This document shows positions 1 through 5,184 of a stretch of DNA of 6,256 bases, in pieces. The notes beneath the pieces are model-generated. The model worked only from the letters and a program-made list of their open reading frames with translations. It was not told the DNA's origin and ran no database searches. The first letter of the stretch is position 1. Every line of letters starts with the position of its first letter. The stretch is from an uncultured Bacteroidales bacterium (GTDB lineage Bacteria; Bacteroidota; Bacteroidia; Bacteroidales; F082), in assembly GCA_946410535.1 (NCBI GenBank), contig CAMKAR010000136.1:1-6256 (forward strand). The letters are read 5' to 3'. Made by a program: the position numbers and the translations under genes.

Positions 1-349
1 GGTTCTCGCCTTGCACGGGGTGCAATGCCGGATAGTCATTGCTGAGGTAGCAGCAAGCCTCGACTTCCACATCTTCACCGAAGCCTTTGTTGGCTTCATA
101 CACGGCGTGGGCTTTGTCGAACATTTCGCGCAAGGCCTCCCGCATCACGTCGTTGAAGGCAATGATGTCGGGCAGCAACAAATCCTGATGTTGTAACACA
201 CGATGGTTGATGATGGTTTTCCTGACTTCGATAAGACTACGCTCGTCGGTGTAGTCGTGGTCTTTGCTCCAAAGCCCTTCAAACGACATGATGATTTGGC
301 CTTCAAGCACCTTTAAGGCATCGTCTTGTAATAAGTCTTTGATGTTCAT
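1..349 (-). CDS. Hypothetical protein, 3'-truncated by the window
   Basis: An open frame runs from an ATG at 347-349 to the window edge without a stop, giving 116 codons. It begins MNIKDLLQDDALKVLEGQ and its last visible part reads CCYLSNDYPALHPVQGEN. I do not recognise the family. The visible part looks soluble and mostly helical, with many acidic and Leu residues, and has no signal peptide or membrane segment. A Cys pair (residues 99-100) and the YPALHP stretch near the visible end may belong to a domain lying outside the window. The ATG is preceded by an A-rich leader (AAAACAAAATACC) and lies 20 bp downstream of repeat copy 1, whose -7-like motif could drive it. The coding frame is clear from its uninterrupted length and codon pattern; the function is unknown. 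Confidence 0.75.
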   Translation of the reverse strand, partial: MNIKDLLQDDALKVLEGQIIMSFEGLWSKDHDYTDERSLIEVRKTIINHRVLQHQDLLLPDIIAFNDVMREALREMFDKAHAVYEANKGFGEDVEVEACCYLSNDYPALHPVQGEN

Positions 350-369
350 GGTATTTTGTTTTGAAATTC

Positions 370-413
370 GCTGCAAAGAAAACAAAAGCCTGTGCCGAAT
401 TGAAGCACAGGCT
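370..413 (-). repeat. Hairpin-promoter repeat, copy 1
   Basis: This is the first of three related intergenic elements. On the minus strand it has a perfect 9-bp stem (AGCCTGTGC / GCACAGGCT, arms at 405-413 and 387-395) around a 9-nt loop ending ATTCG. A T-rich tract (TTTTGTTTTCTTT) and then GCAGC follow. It begins 27 bp after the stop of the upstream gene (441) and ends 20 bp before the ATG at 349. The hairpin plus T-rich tract fits an intrinsic terminator for the upstream gene. The same form at 2175-2218 and 2866-2908, including loop bases and the trailing CTTTGCAGC, indicates a dispersed repeat family. Confidence 0.8.
374..381 (-). promoter_or_regulatory. Putative -7 promoter element in repeat copy 1
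   Basis: On the minus strand the sequence reads TTTCTTTG followed by CAGC. It differs at one position from the Bacteroidota -7 consensus TAnnTTTG, and the C after TTTG is common in that group. No clear TTG-type -33 element is visible about 20 bp upstream, where the hairpin stem and loop lie. If active, it would give a short leader of roughly 15-20 nt to the ATG at 349. The assignment is inferred from the motif only. Confidence 0.4.
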
Positions 414-440
414 CGTTATAATACTTAAAAAAGTAATTAT

Positions 441-1115
441 TTATTCTTCTAAGACTTGCTTCAAGTATTTATGTAACTTCTCCATGTCACCGTACCAGTT
501 TACAGAGGATGGGTGGTAACTACTTATTAGTGTTATTTCATGATTCACATTGGGGACTCTCATGTGACAAACATAATAATCTGTATCTGAGAGATTCTCT
601 TTATCGATGACATATTTATTTTTTTCTCTGATTTCTTCAAGAATTGCCATTCCCCATGAGATTACTACATCTGGCTTCAGTTTTTGTAACGTTTCATTAA
701 ATGCTTCAAAATCACGTTTGCTTAAATATGTTTTTTTTGTTTCTATAGTTGGCACAAAGAATTGAACATATTCTGTAAAAGACAATCTATTCCAGGTGTT
801 TTCATAACTACATTCACCTATAATTGATTGAATGAATTTTTGAAATCTTTGATAGGGTTTATATTGTTCTTCAATAGCCGTAGTCGGATAATCGGACAAA
901 TTCTTTCCTTCATTTTCGGGAAAAGGGCATTTCTCATTATAGGCACTTGAGTCTTTTGTTTCAGTGTTAGTGCATTCATCAAAGAAAGGGCATCTCCCTT
1001 GACCATTTTCTCCGTTTTTATTGCAGTAAAAACTTGCGCCTAATACCAAAATTTTTTTGCCGCAAATACCCTCTTCGTACTTGGAACCGACAAATGGTGT
1101 AAAAAATCTATTCAT
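441..1115 (-). CDS. Uracil-DNA-glycosylase-superfamily-like protein
   Basis: This 224-residue protein starts at ATG 1113-1115 and stops with TAA at 441-443. Its layout resembles the uracil-DNA glycosylase superfamily fold. An early beta strand and loop reads KKILVLGASFYC (residues 20-31), where the family has its first active-site motif. LKPDVVISWG (146-155) matches the central strand, and SSYHPSS (198-204) with His201 matches the C-terminal His-Pro-Ser motif. The canonical catalytic Asp/Asn of motif A is not evident, because Ala-Ser-Phe follows the LG. Cys31, Cys42, Cys48 and Cys63 could bind a metal or Fe-S cluster; this is inference. Activity on uracil in DNA is not shown, and it may act on another nucleic-acid substrate. 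The gene is notably AT-rich (about 32% G+C at 601-660), which suggests horizontal acquisition. The upstream leader is A-rich. Confidence 0.6.
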   Translation of the reverse strand: MNRFFTPFVGSKYEEGICGKKILVLGASFYCNKNGENGQGRCPFFDECTNTETKDSSAYNEKCPFPENEGKNLSDYPTTAIEEQYKPYQRFQKFIQSIIGECSYENTWNRLSFTEYVQFFVPTIETKKTYLSKRDFEAFNETLQKLKPDVVISWGMAILEEIREKNKYVIDKENLSDTDYYVCHMRVPNVNHEITLISSYHPSSVNWYGDMEKLHKYLKQVLEE

Positions 1116-1208
1116 ATCATTGGTTGTTTTTTAAGTTGTTGTTTTTTGTCTTTGAAAAACTAAACAGTTTTATTCATATTAATTTAATAATGTCTTTCTA
1201 TTCCACTG

Positions 1209-1221
1209 GCAAAGAAAAGCC
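1209..1221 (-). promoter_or_regulatory. Possible degenerate promoter motif resembling the repeat tail
   Basis: On the minus strand the sequence reads GGCTTTTCTTTGC, close to the tail of the hairpin repeats (GGCTTTTGCTTTCTTTGC), but without an intact hairpin. It lies 12 bp after the stop of the 206-residue gene and about 95 bp before the ATG at 1115. It could be a weak -7 element (TTTCTTTG) for the glycosylase-like gene or a relic of the repeat. The rest of the gap (1116-1233) is AT-rich and shows nothing else I can name. Confidence 0.25.
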
Positions 1222-1233
1222 GTCGTCGATTCC

Positions 1234-1854
1234 TTATGGGTACATCATATCCCATATTGCTTCTTCATGAGTTTTCCGTCGAGAAGACAAGGTGCCAAAT
1301 GTACTCGGATCTACTTCTGTTTCTTGTTCACGCATTATTCTATCTTGCAATTTGGAAAGATATTCTTGCAGCCAATCTGCCTTGTAAATTTCTTTCAGAT
1401 GTGACAAATCAGTAATGCGCTCGTTTACATAAGCTTCAGCGCAAGCAGACGCAACTGAGAATAAGGCGATGTCGTCTTTTACCCCTTGTTTTACCGCAAA
1501 GTCGCATACCTCTGCCAAGAGTCTGCAATATTCATCCTCAAACTCATGGCATAGCTTAATCTCAGCATAGTGTTTGGCATAGCAAAAACTTTTTCCAGAG
1601 GCTATCTCTGACTTGCAAATTTCCGAATAGTTTGTGGCATCTTCCAGCAATTCCATATCGGATAAATAGTTTTCTTTCACACTTTCTATGAGATGCTCTT
1701 CAAAAAACACATCTTTGTTGTATGATTTGGCAAGCTCCTTGAGCTTTTCATCCGCTTGCTTTTCGTCAATGGCTTTCCATTCGTTATAACGATCGACGAT
1801 GGAAAACCTGTGGTCTGCCTGCTCAAGCAGCTCATCTATCTTTTGAGGATCCAT
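1234..1854 (-). CDS. Hypothetical helical protein, 206 residues
   Basis: I do not recognise this protein. It is predicted mostly alpha-helical and charged, without a signal peptide or membrane segment. Residues 1-70 are rich in Lys/Glu/Leu with coiled-coil-like spacing. Residues 91-145 hold several Cys (91, 102, 110, 117, 138) and small residues (SVASACAEAYV), consistent with packed helices. The tail (175-206) is polar and ends AIWDMMYP. The frame could extend to a TTG at 1896, but the ATG at 1852-1854 is the better start. The extension would overlap a promoter-like sequence, and this ATG follows an A-rich leader. The stop is TAA at 1234. Composition is AT-rich, like the glycosylase-like gene downstream, so the two may have been acquired together. 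Confidence 0.75.
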   Translation of the reverse strand: MDPQKIDELLEQADHRFSIVDRYNEWKAIDEKQADEKLKELAKSYNKDVFFEEHLIESVKENYLSDMELLEDATNYSEICKSEIASGKSFCYAKHYAEIKLCHEFEDEYCRLLAEVCDFAVKQGVKDDIALFSVASACAEAYVNERITDLSHLKEIYKADWLQEYLSKLQDRIMREQETEVDPSTFGTLSSRRKTHEEAIWDMMYP

Positions 1855-1885
1855 TCCAAATGTTTTTTGTTTATTAGTGATGCTA

Positions 1886-1917
1886 CAAAATAACAATTAT
1901 TCCTTCTCTTTTCCAAA
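1886..1917 (-). promoter_or_regulatory. Candidate promoter for the 206-residue gene
   Basis: On the minus strand TTTG at 1917-1914 is followed, after 20 bp, by TTATTTTG at 1893-1886. This approximates the Bacteroidota arrangement of a TTTG-type -33 element and a TAnnTTTG -7 element, with A to T at the second position. Transcription would begin near 1880 and give a leader of about 25 nt to the ATG at 1854. It argues against translation starting at the upstream TTG. Confidence 0.4.
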
Positions 1918-1925
1918 TAGTTTTG

Positions 1926-2147
1926 CTAATCCAACGCCAAATAATTGAAATCCGATTGATAGCAGTTGGCTTTCTGGTAGTCGAACTGATAGATGCGCAT
2001 GTAGGTTTCCTTGATTTCCTTGGCTCCATTGCTGAAGGGATTGGAGACATGCATGGGGATGGCCACGATGATGACCATTTCGGGTGTTAGCACCGTGCCG
2101 TTCACTCTTTTGACCCGCTTGGGCCATACTTTGAATACTTTGCTCAT
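1926..2147 (-). CDS. Small conserved-looking hypothetical protein, 73 residues
   Basis: The gene starts at ATG 2145-2147 and stops with TAG at 1926-1928. The protein begins with a basic stretch (MSKVFKVWPKRVKRVNG), then a hydrophobic strand (EMVIIVAIPMHV, residues 23-34), then a polar region with many Tyr, Gln and Asn residues that ends FNYLALD. I recall similar small proteins in Bacteroidales but know no function. The basic N-terminus might bind nucleic acid; that is inference. It is too short for a membrane assignment, and the hydrophobic part looks more like a beta strand. The leader is A-rich (AAAACTAACAAAC). It is a single small gene with repeat copy 2 directly upstream and 71 bp between it and the next gene. 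A longer frame at 1897-2280 overlaps it and runs through repeat copy 2, so I treat that frame as spurious. Confidence 0.7.
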   Translation of the reverse strand: MSKVFKVWPKRVKRVNGTVLTPEMVIIVAIPMHVSNPFSNGAKEIKETYMRIYQFDYQKANCYQSDFNYLALD

Positions 2148-2174
2148 GTTTGTTAGTTTTATGGGTTAAACGAT

Positions 2175-2218
2175 GCTGCAAAGAAAGCAAAAGCCTGTGC
2201 CGAATTAATGCACAGGCT
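2175..2218 (-). repeat. Hairpin-promoter repeat, copy 2
   Basis: On the minus strand there is a perfect 9-bp stem (AGCCTGTGC / GCACAGGCT, arms 2210-2218 and 2192-2200) with loop ATTAATTCG, then TTTGCTTTCTTT and GCAGC. It matches copy 1 in stem, 3' half of the loop and tail. It lies 62 bp after the stop of the phospholipase D-like gene and 27 bp before the ATG at 2147. The tail contains TTTCTTTG, a near match to the -7 promoter consensus, so the element may end one transcript and begin the next. Confidence 0.8.
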
Positions 2219-2264
2219 GTGCAAATTTTGCACCTACCACTCGTAACACGCAAAAAGTGCGTGT
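2219..2264 (-). other. Two additional inverted repeats beside repeat copy 2
   Basis: Positions 2219-2233 form a 15-bp odd palindrome (GTGCAAA-T-TTTGCAC). Positions 2246-2264 form a 7-bp stem (ACACGCA / TGCGTGT) with a 5-nt loop, 17 bp after the phospholipase D-like stop codon. Because 2210-2222 also reads GCACAG-G-CTGTGC, the copy 2 arm at 2210-2217 can pair with either side. The RNA could therefore form mutually exclusive structures. No strong T-run follows the 2246-2264 stem on the minus strand, so its terminator role is uncertain. Confidence 0.5.
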
Positions 2265-2280
2265 CGCTCTCTTTGGACAC

Positions 2281-2793
2281 TCATCCAATCGGATCCCCAC
2301 AAAAGGCTTTCCGTTTGCAGGCCTTGCAGTGCTTGCCCATCCAAACTTCATCGAATTGGTTCATGGCTTGCTCAACCAGCTCGGGATTGTCGGTGAGGAT
2401 GCCGGCCTCGAAGTTGCGCGTTCCATCGCTTTTCATGCCGATGCCTGCACCGGTGAGGTTGGCGCTACCGATATAGGACACTTGGCCATCGAAGACCAAG
2501 ATCTTGAAATGCACCCTCGGACAAAGTGCCCTTTCCAAGCCTTCAAACAAGGCAGGGTATTTGTCGAAATCCTCACGGAACGCTGGGCCTGGCTCCTTGG
2601 CATGAATGAGCCGCACCTCAATGCCCTTTTTGATGAGTTCTGCCAAAACCGCAAGAAATGGCTTCGTTTGAGTGCCTACCTTGACATACAGGTCTTTGAT
2701 GTCGGCGGTGCCAATCCATAGGCTGCGCTTGACCTTGGTGACTCGAGCGAGAACCTCGGTGTAATGGGCAGAATTGGAGATGAGTTTCAACAT
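2281..2793 (-). CDS. Single-HKD phospholipase D-like protein (probable nuclease type)
   Basis: This 170-residue protein carries one HKD motif: His95-x-Lys97-x4-Asp102 (HFKILVFD), followed by GSANLTG (109-115) and a conserved-type Glu at NFEAG (residue 129). Single-HKD members such as Nuc form the active site as a homodimer and often cleave nucleic acid phosphodiesters; that role here is inferred from the family. An N-terminal strand-helix part (WIGTADIKD, 26-34, and GIEVRLIHA, 57-65) fits the PLD fold. A C-terminal Cys-rich end (HCKACKRKAFC, 155-165) may bind metal. The ATG at 2791-2793 is chosen over a TTG at 2910. The longer frame would include repeat copy 3 and a promoter motif, and this ATG follows an A-rich leader (AAACAAACAACAACC). 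There is no signal peptide, so it is probably cytoplasmic. Confidence 0.85.
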   Translation of the reverse strand: MLKLISNSAHYTEVLARVTKVKRSLWIGTADIKDLYVKVGTQTKPFLAVLAELIKKGIEVRLIHAKEPGPAFREDFDKYPALFEGLERALCPRVHFKILVFDGQVSYIGSANLTGAGIGMKSDGTRNFEAGILTDNPELVEQAMNQFDEVWMGKHCKACKRKAFCGDPIG

Positions 2794-2814
2794 GGTTGTT
2801 GTTTGTTTAGTAAT

Positions 2815-2823
2815 GCAAAAATA
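2815..2823 (-). promoter_or_regulatory. Putative -7 element for the phospholipase D-like gene
   Basis: The minus strand reads TATTTTTGC, an exact match to TAnnTTTG with the favoured C after it. It lies 22 bp upstream of the ATG at 2793, which would give a short leader. The -33 region about 20 bp further up has no clear TTTG. The exact -7 match makes this the best single promoter motif in the window, and it is separate from the weaker one in repeat copy 3. Confidence 0.5.
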
Positions 2824-2865
2824 GCATAAGTTTATGGAATGTGTAAGTCGTGGCTGCTGTTTTCC

Positions 2866-2908
2866 GCTGCAAAGAAAAAGGAGGCCTGTGCCGAATCGCA
2901 GCACAGAC
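2866..2908 (-). repeat. Hairpin-promoter repeat, copy 3 (diverged)
   Basis: On the minus strand there is a 6-bp core stem (CTGTGC / GCACAG, arms 2901-2906 and 2886-2891), extended by one mismatch and one further pair. The 9-nt loop is TGCGATTCG. The tail CCTCCTTTTTCTTT and GCAGC follows. The loop end ATTCG, the GCACAGGC arm and CTTTGCAGC are shared with copies 1 and 2. It starts 32 bp after the stop of the 104-residue gene. Unlike the other copies it lies 72 bp from the next start, where a separate -7 motif is present. Confidence 0.75.
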
Positions 2909-2939
2909 AAAATAAAACTTCAAAAAAATCCCAAATTTC

Positions 2940-3254
2940 TCAAATCATCCCAGGCCCTTCAATCAGCTTCGCATGGGTGTATTTCCCTTCGTTGATGGTT
3001 TCCTTAATGGTCGATCCGTCAAGGATATAGTACTCATCGTAATCCGCGCGGTAAACCAAGTATCTCGCGTAGTCAAACAATTCCTTGACCGTTTCCTCGG
3101 TGAGTTCCACCCATTGGATTTTGGGGTTTCTGTCGGCATACAAGCCTCCCGCAATGAAGGCATTCACAATGTCGTCCCATTCGTATTCGGTGTGCTCAAA
3201 GATATACCAATTGTCGACCTTGCAGGCGTGAAAGAATTCGTTGTTTCGTGACAT
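2940..3254 (-). CDS. Hypothetical acidic protein, 104 residues
   Basis: I do not recognise this protein. It begins MSRNNEFFHACKVDNWYIFE and is rich in Tyr, Trp, Asp and Glu (for example VYRADYDEYYILDG, residues 67-80). It looks like a small compact alpha/beta protein with a central helix (ELTEETVKELFDYARYL, 50-66). There is no signal peptide or membrane segment. The ATG at 3252-3254 is preferred over a TTG at 3287, which would overlap the stem-loop that follows the exporter gene. The stop is TGA at 2940. It begins 44 bp after the ABC exporter and may be read from the same transcript. Repeat copy 3 follows and probably ends it. Its function cannot be inferred from the context. Confidence 0.7.
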   Translation of the reverse strand: MSRNNEFFHACKVDNWYIFEHTEYEWDDIVNAFIAGGLYADRNPKIQWVELTEETVKELFDYARYLVYRADYDEYYILDGSTIKETINEGKYTHAKLIEGPGMI

Positions 3255-3271
3255 GAGGCTCGTTTTTCTGT

Positions 3272-3294
3272 CAACACTCAAAAACAAAGTGTTG
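3272..3294 (-). other. Stem-loop after the exporter gene
   Basis: A 7-bp inverted repeat (CAACACT / AGTGTTG) encloses a 9-nt loop, 4 bp after the exporter stop codon. The T-rich part lies in the loop and not after the stem on the minus strand, so it is at best a weak terminator. It could instead protect the 3' end of a processed transcript. Confidence 0.35.
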
Positions 3295-3298
3295 TTAT

Positions 3299-5134
3299 CT
3301 ACCCAATCGCCTGCAAATCGGTCAGCTTCTTGTAGACGCCGCCGAGGGCAATCAGTTCGTCGTGCTTGCCGCGCTCGATGATTTGGCCTTTCTGGAGGAC
3401 GATGATTTCGTCGGCGTGTTGGATGGTCGAGAGGCGGTGGGCGATGACGAGCGAGGTGCGCTGGCTCATCACTTTGCCCAAGGCGTCTTGCACCAAACGC
3501 TCGCTCTCGGTGTCGAGCGACGAAGTGGCCTCGTCCAATATTAATATAGGTGGGTTTTTCAGTACGGCGCGGGCGATGCTCAGGCGTTGGCGTTGACCGC
3601 CGCTGAGGTTCATGCCACGGTCGCCAATGCGGGTGTCGTAGCCGTGTTCCAACGCCATGATGAACTCGTGCGCGTTGGCAATCTTGGCGGCTTCGATGAC
3701 CTGTTCCTTTGATACATCCTTCATGCCGAATGCGATGTTGTTAAACACGGTGTCGTTGAAGAGGATGGTCTCTTGCGACACCACACCCATTAAGCCACGC
3801 AGGTCGCCAATCTTGTAGTCGCGGATGTCGTGACCGTCGATGCACACGCTGCCTTTCTCCACTTCGTAGAAACGCGGCAAGAGGTCGGCCATGGTCGACT
3901 TGCCTCCACCGCTTTCACCGACCAAGGCGACAAATTTGCCTTTCCCAATCTTCAAATCGATGCCTTTCAGCACGTCGTCTTTGCCATAGCTGAACCAAAC
4001 GTTCTTGTATTCAATGCTGTCTTTGAAGTCGCTGATTGCCAAAGCGTTTTCTTTCTCAGTGATGACCTCTTCTGCATCCAAAATCTCGAAAATGCGCTCT
4101 GCTGAGGCAATGCCTTTCTGCACGTTGTAGTAGCCTTGTGAGAACGACTTGGCTGGTGAGATAATCTGCGAAAACACAACGATATAACTGATGAAACTGC
4201 CCGCATCGATGTGGTTGTCGCCGCCGAGAATCAGGGTGCCGCCAAACCACAGCACGAGGATGACCACCGCCGACGACAAAAACTCGCTCATCGGCGAGCT
4301 CATGTCGCGCTTGCGATGGATGCCGCGCAGCACATCGGTATAGTCCGAGTTTTGCTCCTCGAACTTGTCGCTTGAATATCGTAAGGCGTTGAATGCCTTG
4401 ATGATGCGTAGCCCAGAAATGGTCTCTTCCACCGTGGAGATGATACCGGCGAGTTTGGTCTGTCCCTCCTTCGATTCCTTCTTCAGCATCTTGCCGACCT
4501 TGCCGATGAGTAGTCCCGCCAAAGGCAAGACAATCAGTACGAAAAGGGTTAGCTTTGGGCTGAGGGTAATCATGAAGGCGAAGTAGAAAATGATGGTTAG
4601 CGGGTCTTTGATGAGCATCTCCAGATAGTTCAAAATGGAGACTTCAACTTCCTGGACGTCTGTGGTGATGCGTGCAAGAGTGTCGCCTTTCTGTCGGTTG
4701 TGGTAGAAGGAGAGGGGCAGGATCAGGATTTTGTTGTACACATCACGGCGCAGGTCGTGGACGGCGCCCACGCGCACATTGGCCATGAAATAGCAGGCGA
4801 AAAACCTTCCCAGGTTGCGGAAAAAGAAGGCTATAAGCAATAGCAAACAGATGAAAATCAGTGCGTAATGCTTGCCTTGGGTGATGATGAGGTCGCTCAT
4901 GAACCAGTTGAGGTAGCCCATCAGATAGTCGGACGTGAGGGCAAACTCAGGCTTGGCCACGGCCTCTATGGCGCCTTCCTTGAAGAGCAGGTTGAGGAAC
5001 GGCCCGACCAGGGCAAAGCTGAACAGCGAGAAGAAAATGGCCATCAGGTTGAAGACCACATTCAGCACCACCGAAGCCCAATAGGGCTTGATGTAGGCGA
5101 GGACGCGGGAGAAGGATTTGGGCTGTTTTGACAT
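3299..5134 (-). CDS. ABC exporter, MsbA-like (fused membrane and ATPase domains)
   Basis: This complete 611-residue half-transporter functions as a dimer in the inner membrane. The N-terminal domain (about 15-330) has six predicted membrane helices, including strongly hydrophobic stretches near 17-48, 90-117, 165-210 and 285-325. The C-terminal ATPase has all motifs: A-loop Tyr383, Walker A GESGGGKST (406-414), Q-loop Gln454, signature LSGGQ (510-514), Walker B ILILDE (530-535), D-loop SSLD (538-541) and H-loop His566. The length and order fit lipid or drug exporters of the MsbA type. Transport of lipid A core is plausible but not proven, so I give no gene symbol. It starts at ATG 5134, 50 bp after the four-helix-bundle gene and with no clear promoter motif in between, so it is probably cotranscribed with purB. 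It is GC-rich (about 65% at 3421-3480). Confidence 0.93.
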   Translation of the reverse strand: MSKQPKSFSRVLAYIKPYWASVVLNVVFNLMAIFFSLFSFALVGPFLNLLFKEGAIEAVAKPEFALTSDYLMGYLNWFMSDLIITQGKHYALIFICLLLLIAFFFRNLGRFFACYFMANVRVGAVHDLRRDVYNKILILPLSFYHNRQKGDTLARITTDVQEVEVSILNYLEMLIKDPLTIIFYFAFMITLSPKLTLFVLIVLPLAGLLIGKVGKMLKKESKEGQTKLAGIISTVEETISGLRIIKAFNALRYSSDKFEEQNSDYTDVLRGIHRKRDMSSPMSEFLSSAVVILVLWFGGTLILGGDNHIDAGSFISYIVVFSQIISPAKSFSQGYYNVQKGIASAERIFEILDAEEVITEKENALAISDFKDSIEYKNVWFSYGKDDVLKGIDLKIGKGKFVALVGESGGGKSTMADLLPRFYEVEKGSVCIDGHDIRDYKIGDLRGLMGVVSQETILFNDTVFNNIAFGMKDVSKEQVIEAAKIANAHEFIMALEHGYDTRIGDRGMNLSGGQRQRLSIARAVLKNPPILILDEATSSLDTESERLVQDALGKVMSQRTSLVIAHRLSTIQHADEIIVLQKGQIIERGKHDELIALGGVYKKLTDLQAIG

Positions 5135-5152
5135 AATTGAATTATTGTTGGT

Positions 5153-5184
5153 GGTCGTTATAGGTCATATATGTCCTATAGGAC
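5153..5184. repeat. 10-bp-phased palindromic element
   Basis: Related decamers begin at 5153 (GGTCGTTATA), 5163 (GGTCATATAT) and 5173 (GTCCTATAGG) in exact 10-bp phase. The perfect 12-bp palindrome GTCCTATAGGAC lies at 5173-5184. The element fills most of the gap between the four-helix-bundle stop codon (5185) and the exporter start (5134). One-turn spacing would put the units on the same face of the DNA helix, which suggests a protein-binding array or a small mobile repeat; that is inference. I recall similar strings in other Bacteroidota near four-helix-bundle genes, but I cannot verify that here. Confidence 0.6.

Noticed and set aside
1897..2280. 127-residue minus-strand frame overlapping the 73-residue gene
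   Set aside because: It runs through repeat copy 2 and the neighbouring hairpins and has a low-complexity His/Gln/Ser-rich translation. The 73-residue frame has a good start and leader.
2257..2721. 154-residue plus-strand frame antisense to the phospholipase D-like gene
   Set aside because: The minus strand carries a recognisable HKD motif; the plus frame has no family features and mirrors GC-rich codons.
370..2908. CRISPR array or transposon ends formed by the three hairpin repeats
   Set aside because: Copies are far apart with genes between them, are all in the same orientation, and have no regular spacers, transposase or target-site duplication that I can see.
2794..2910. N-terminal extension of the phospholipase D-like protein from a TTG at 2910
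   Set aside because: It would translate through repeat copy 3 and an exact -7 promoter motif; the ATG at 2793 begins at the expected start of the PLD fold.
3255..3287. TTG-started extension of the 104-residue protein
   Set aside because: It overlaps the stem-loop after the exporter gene, and an ATG is available at 3254.
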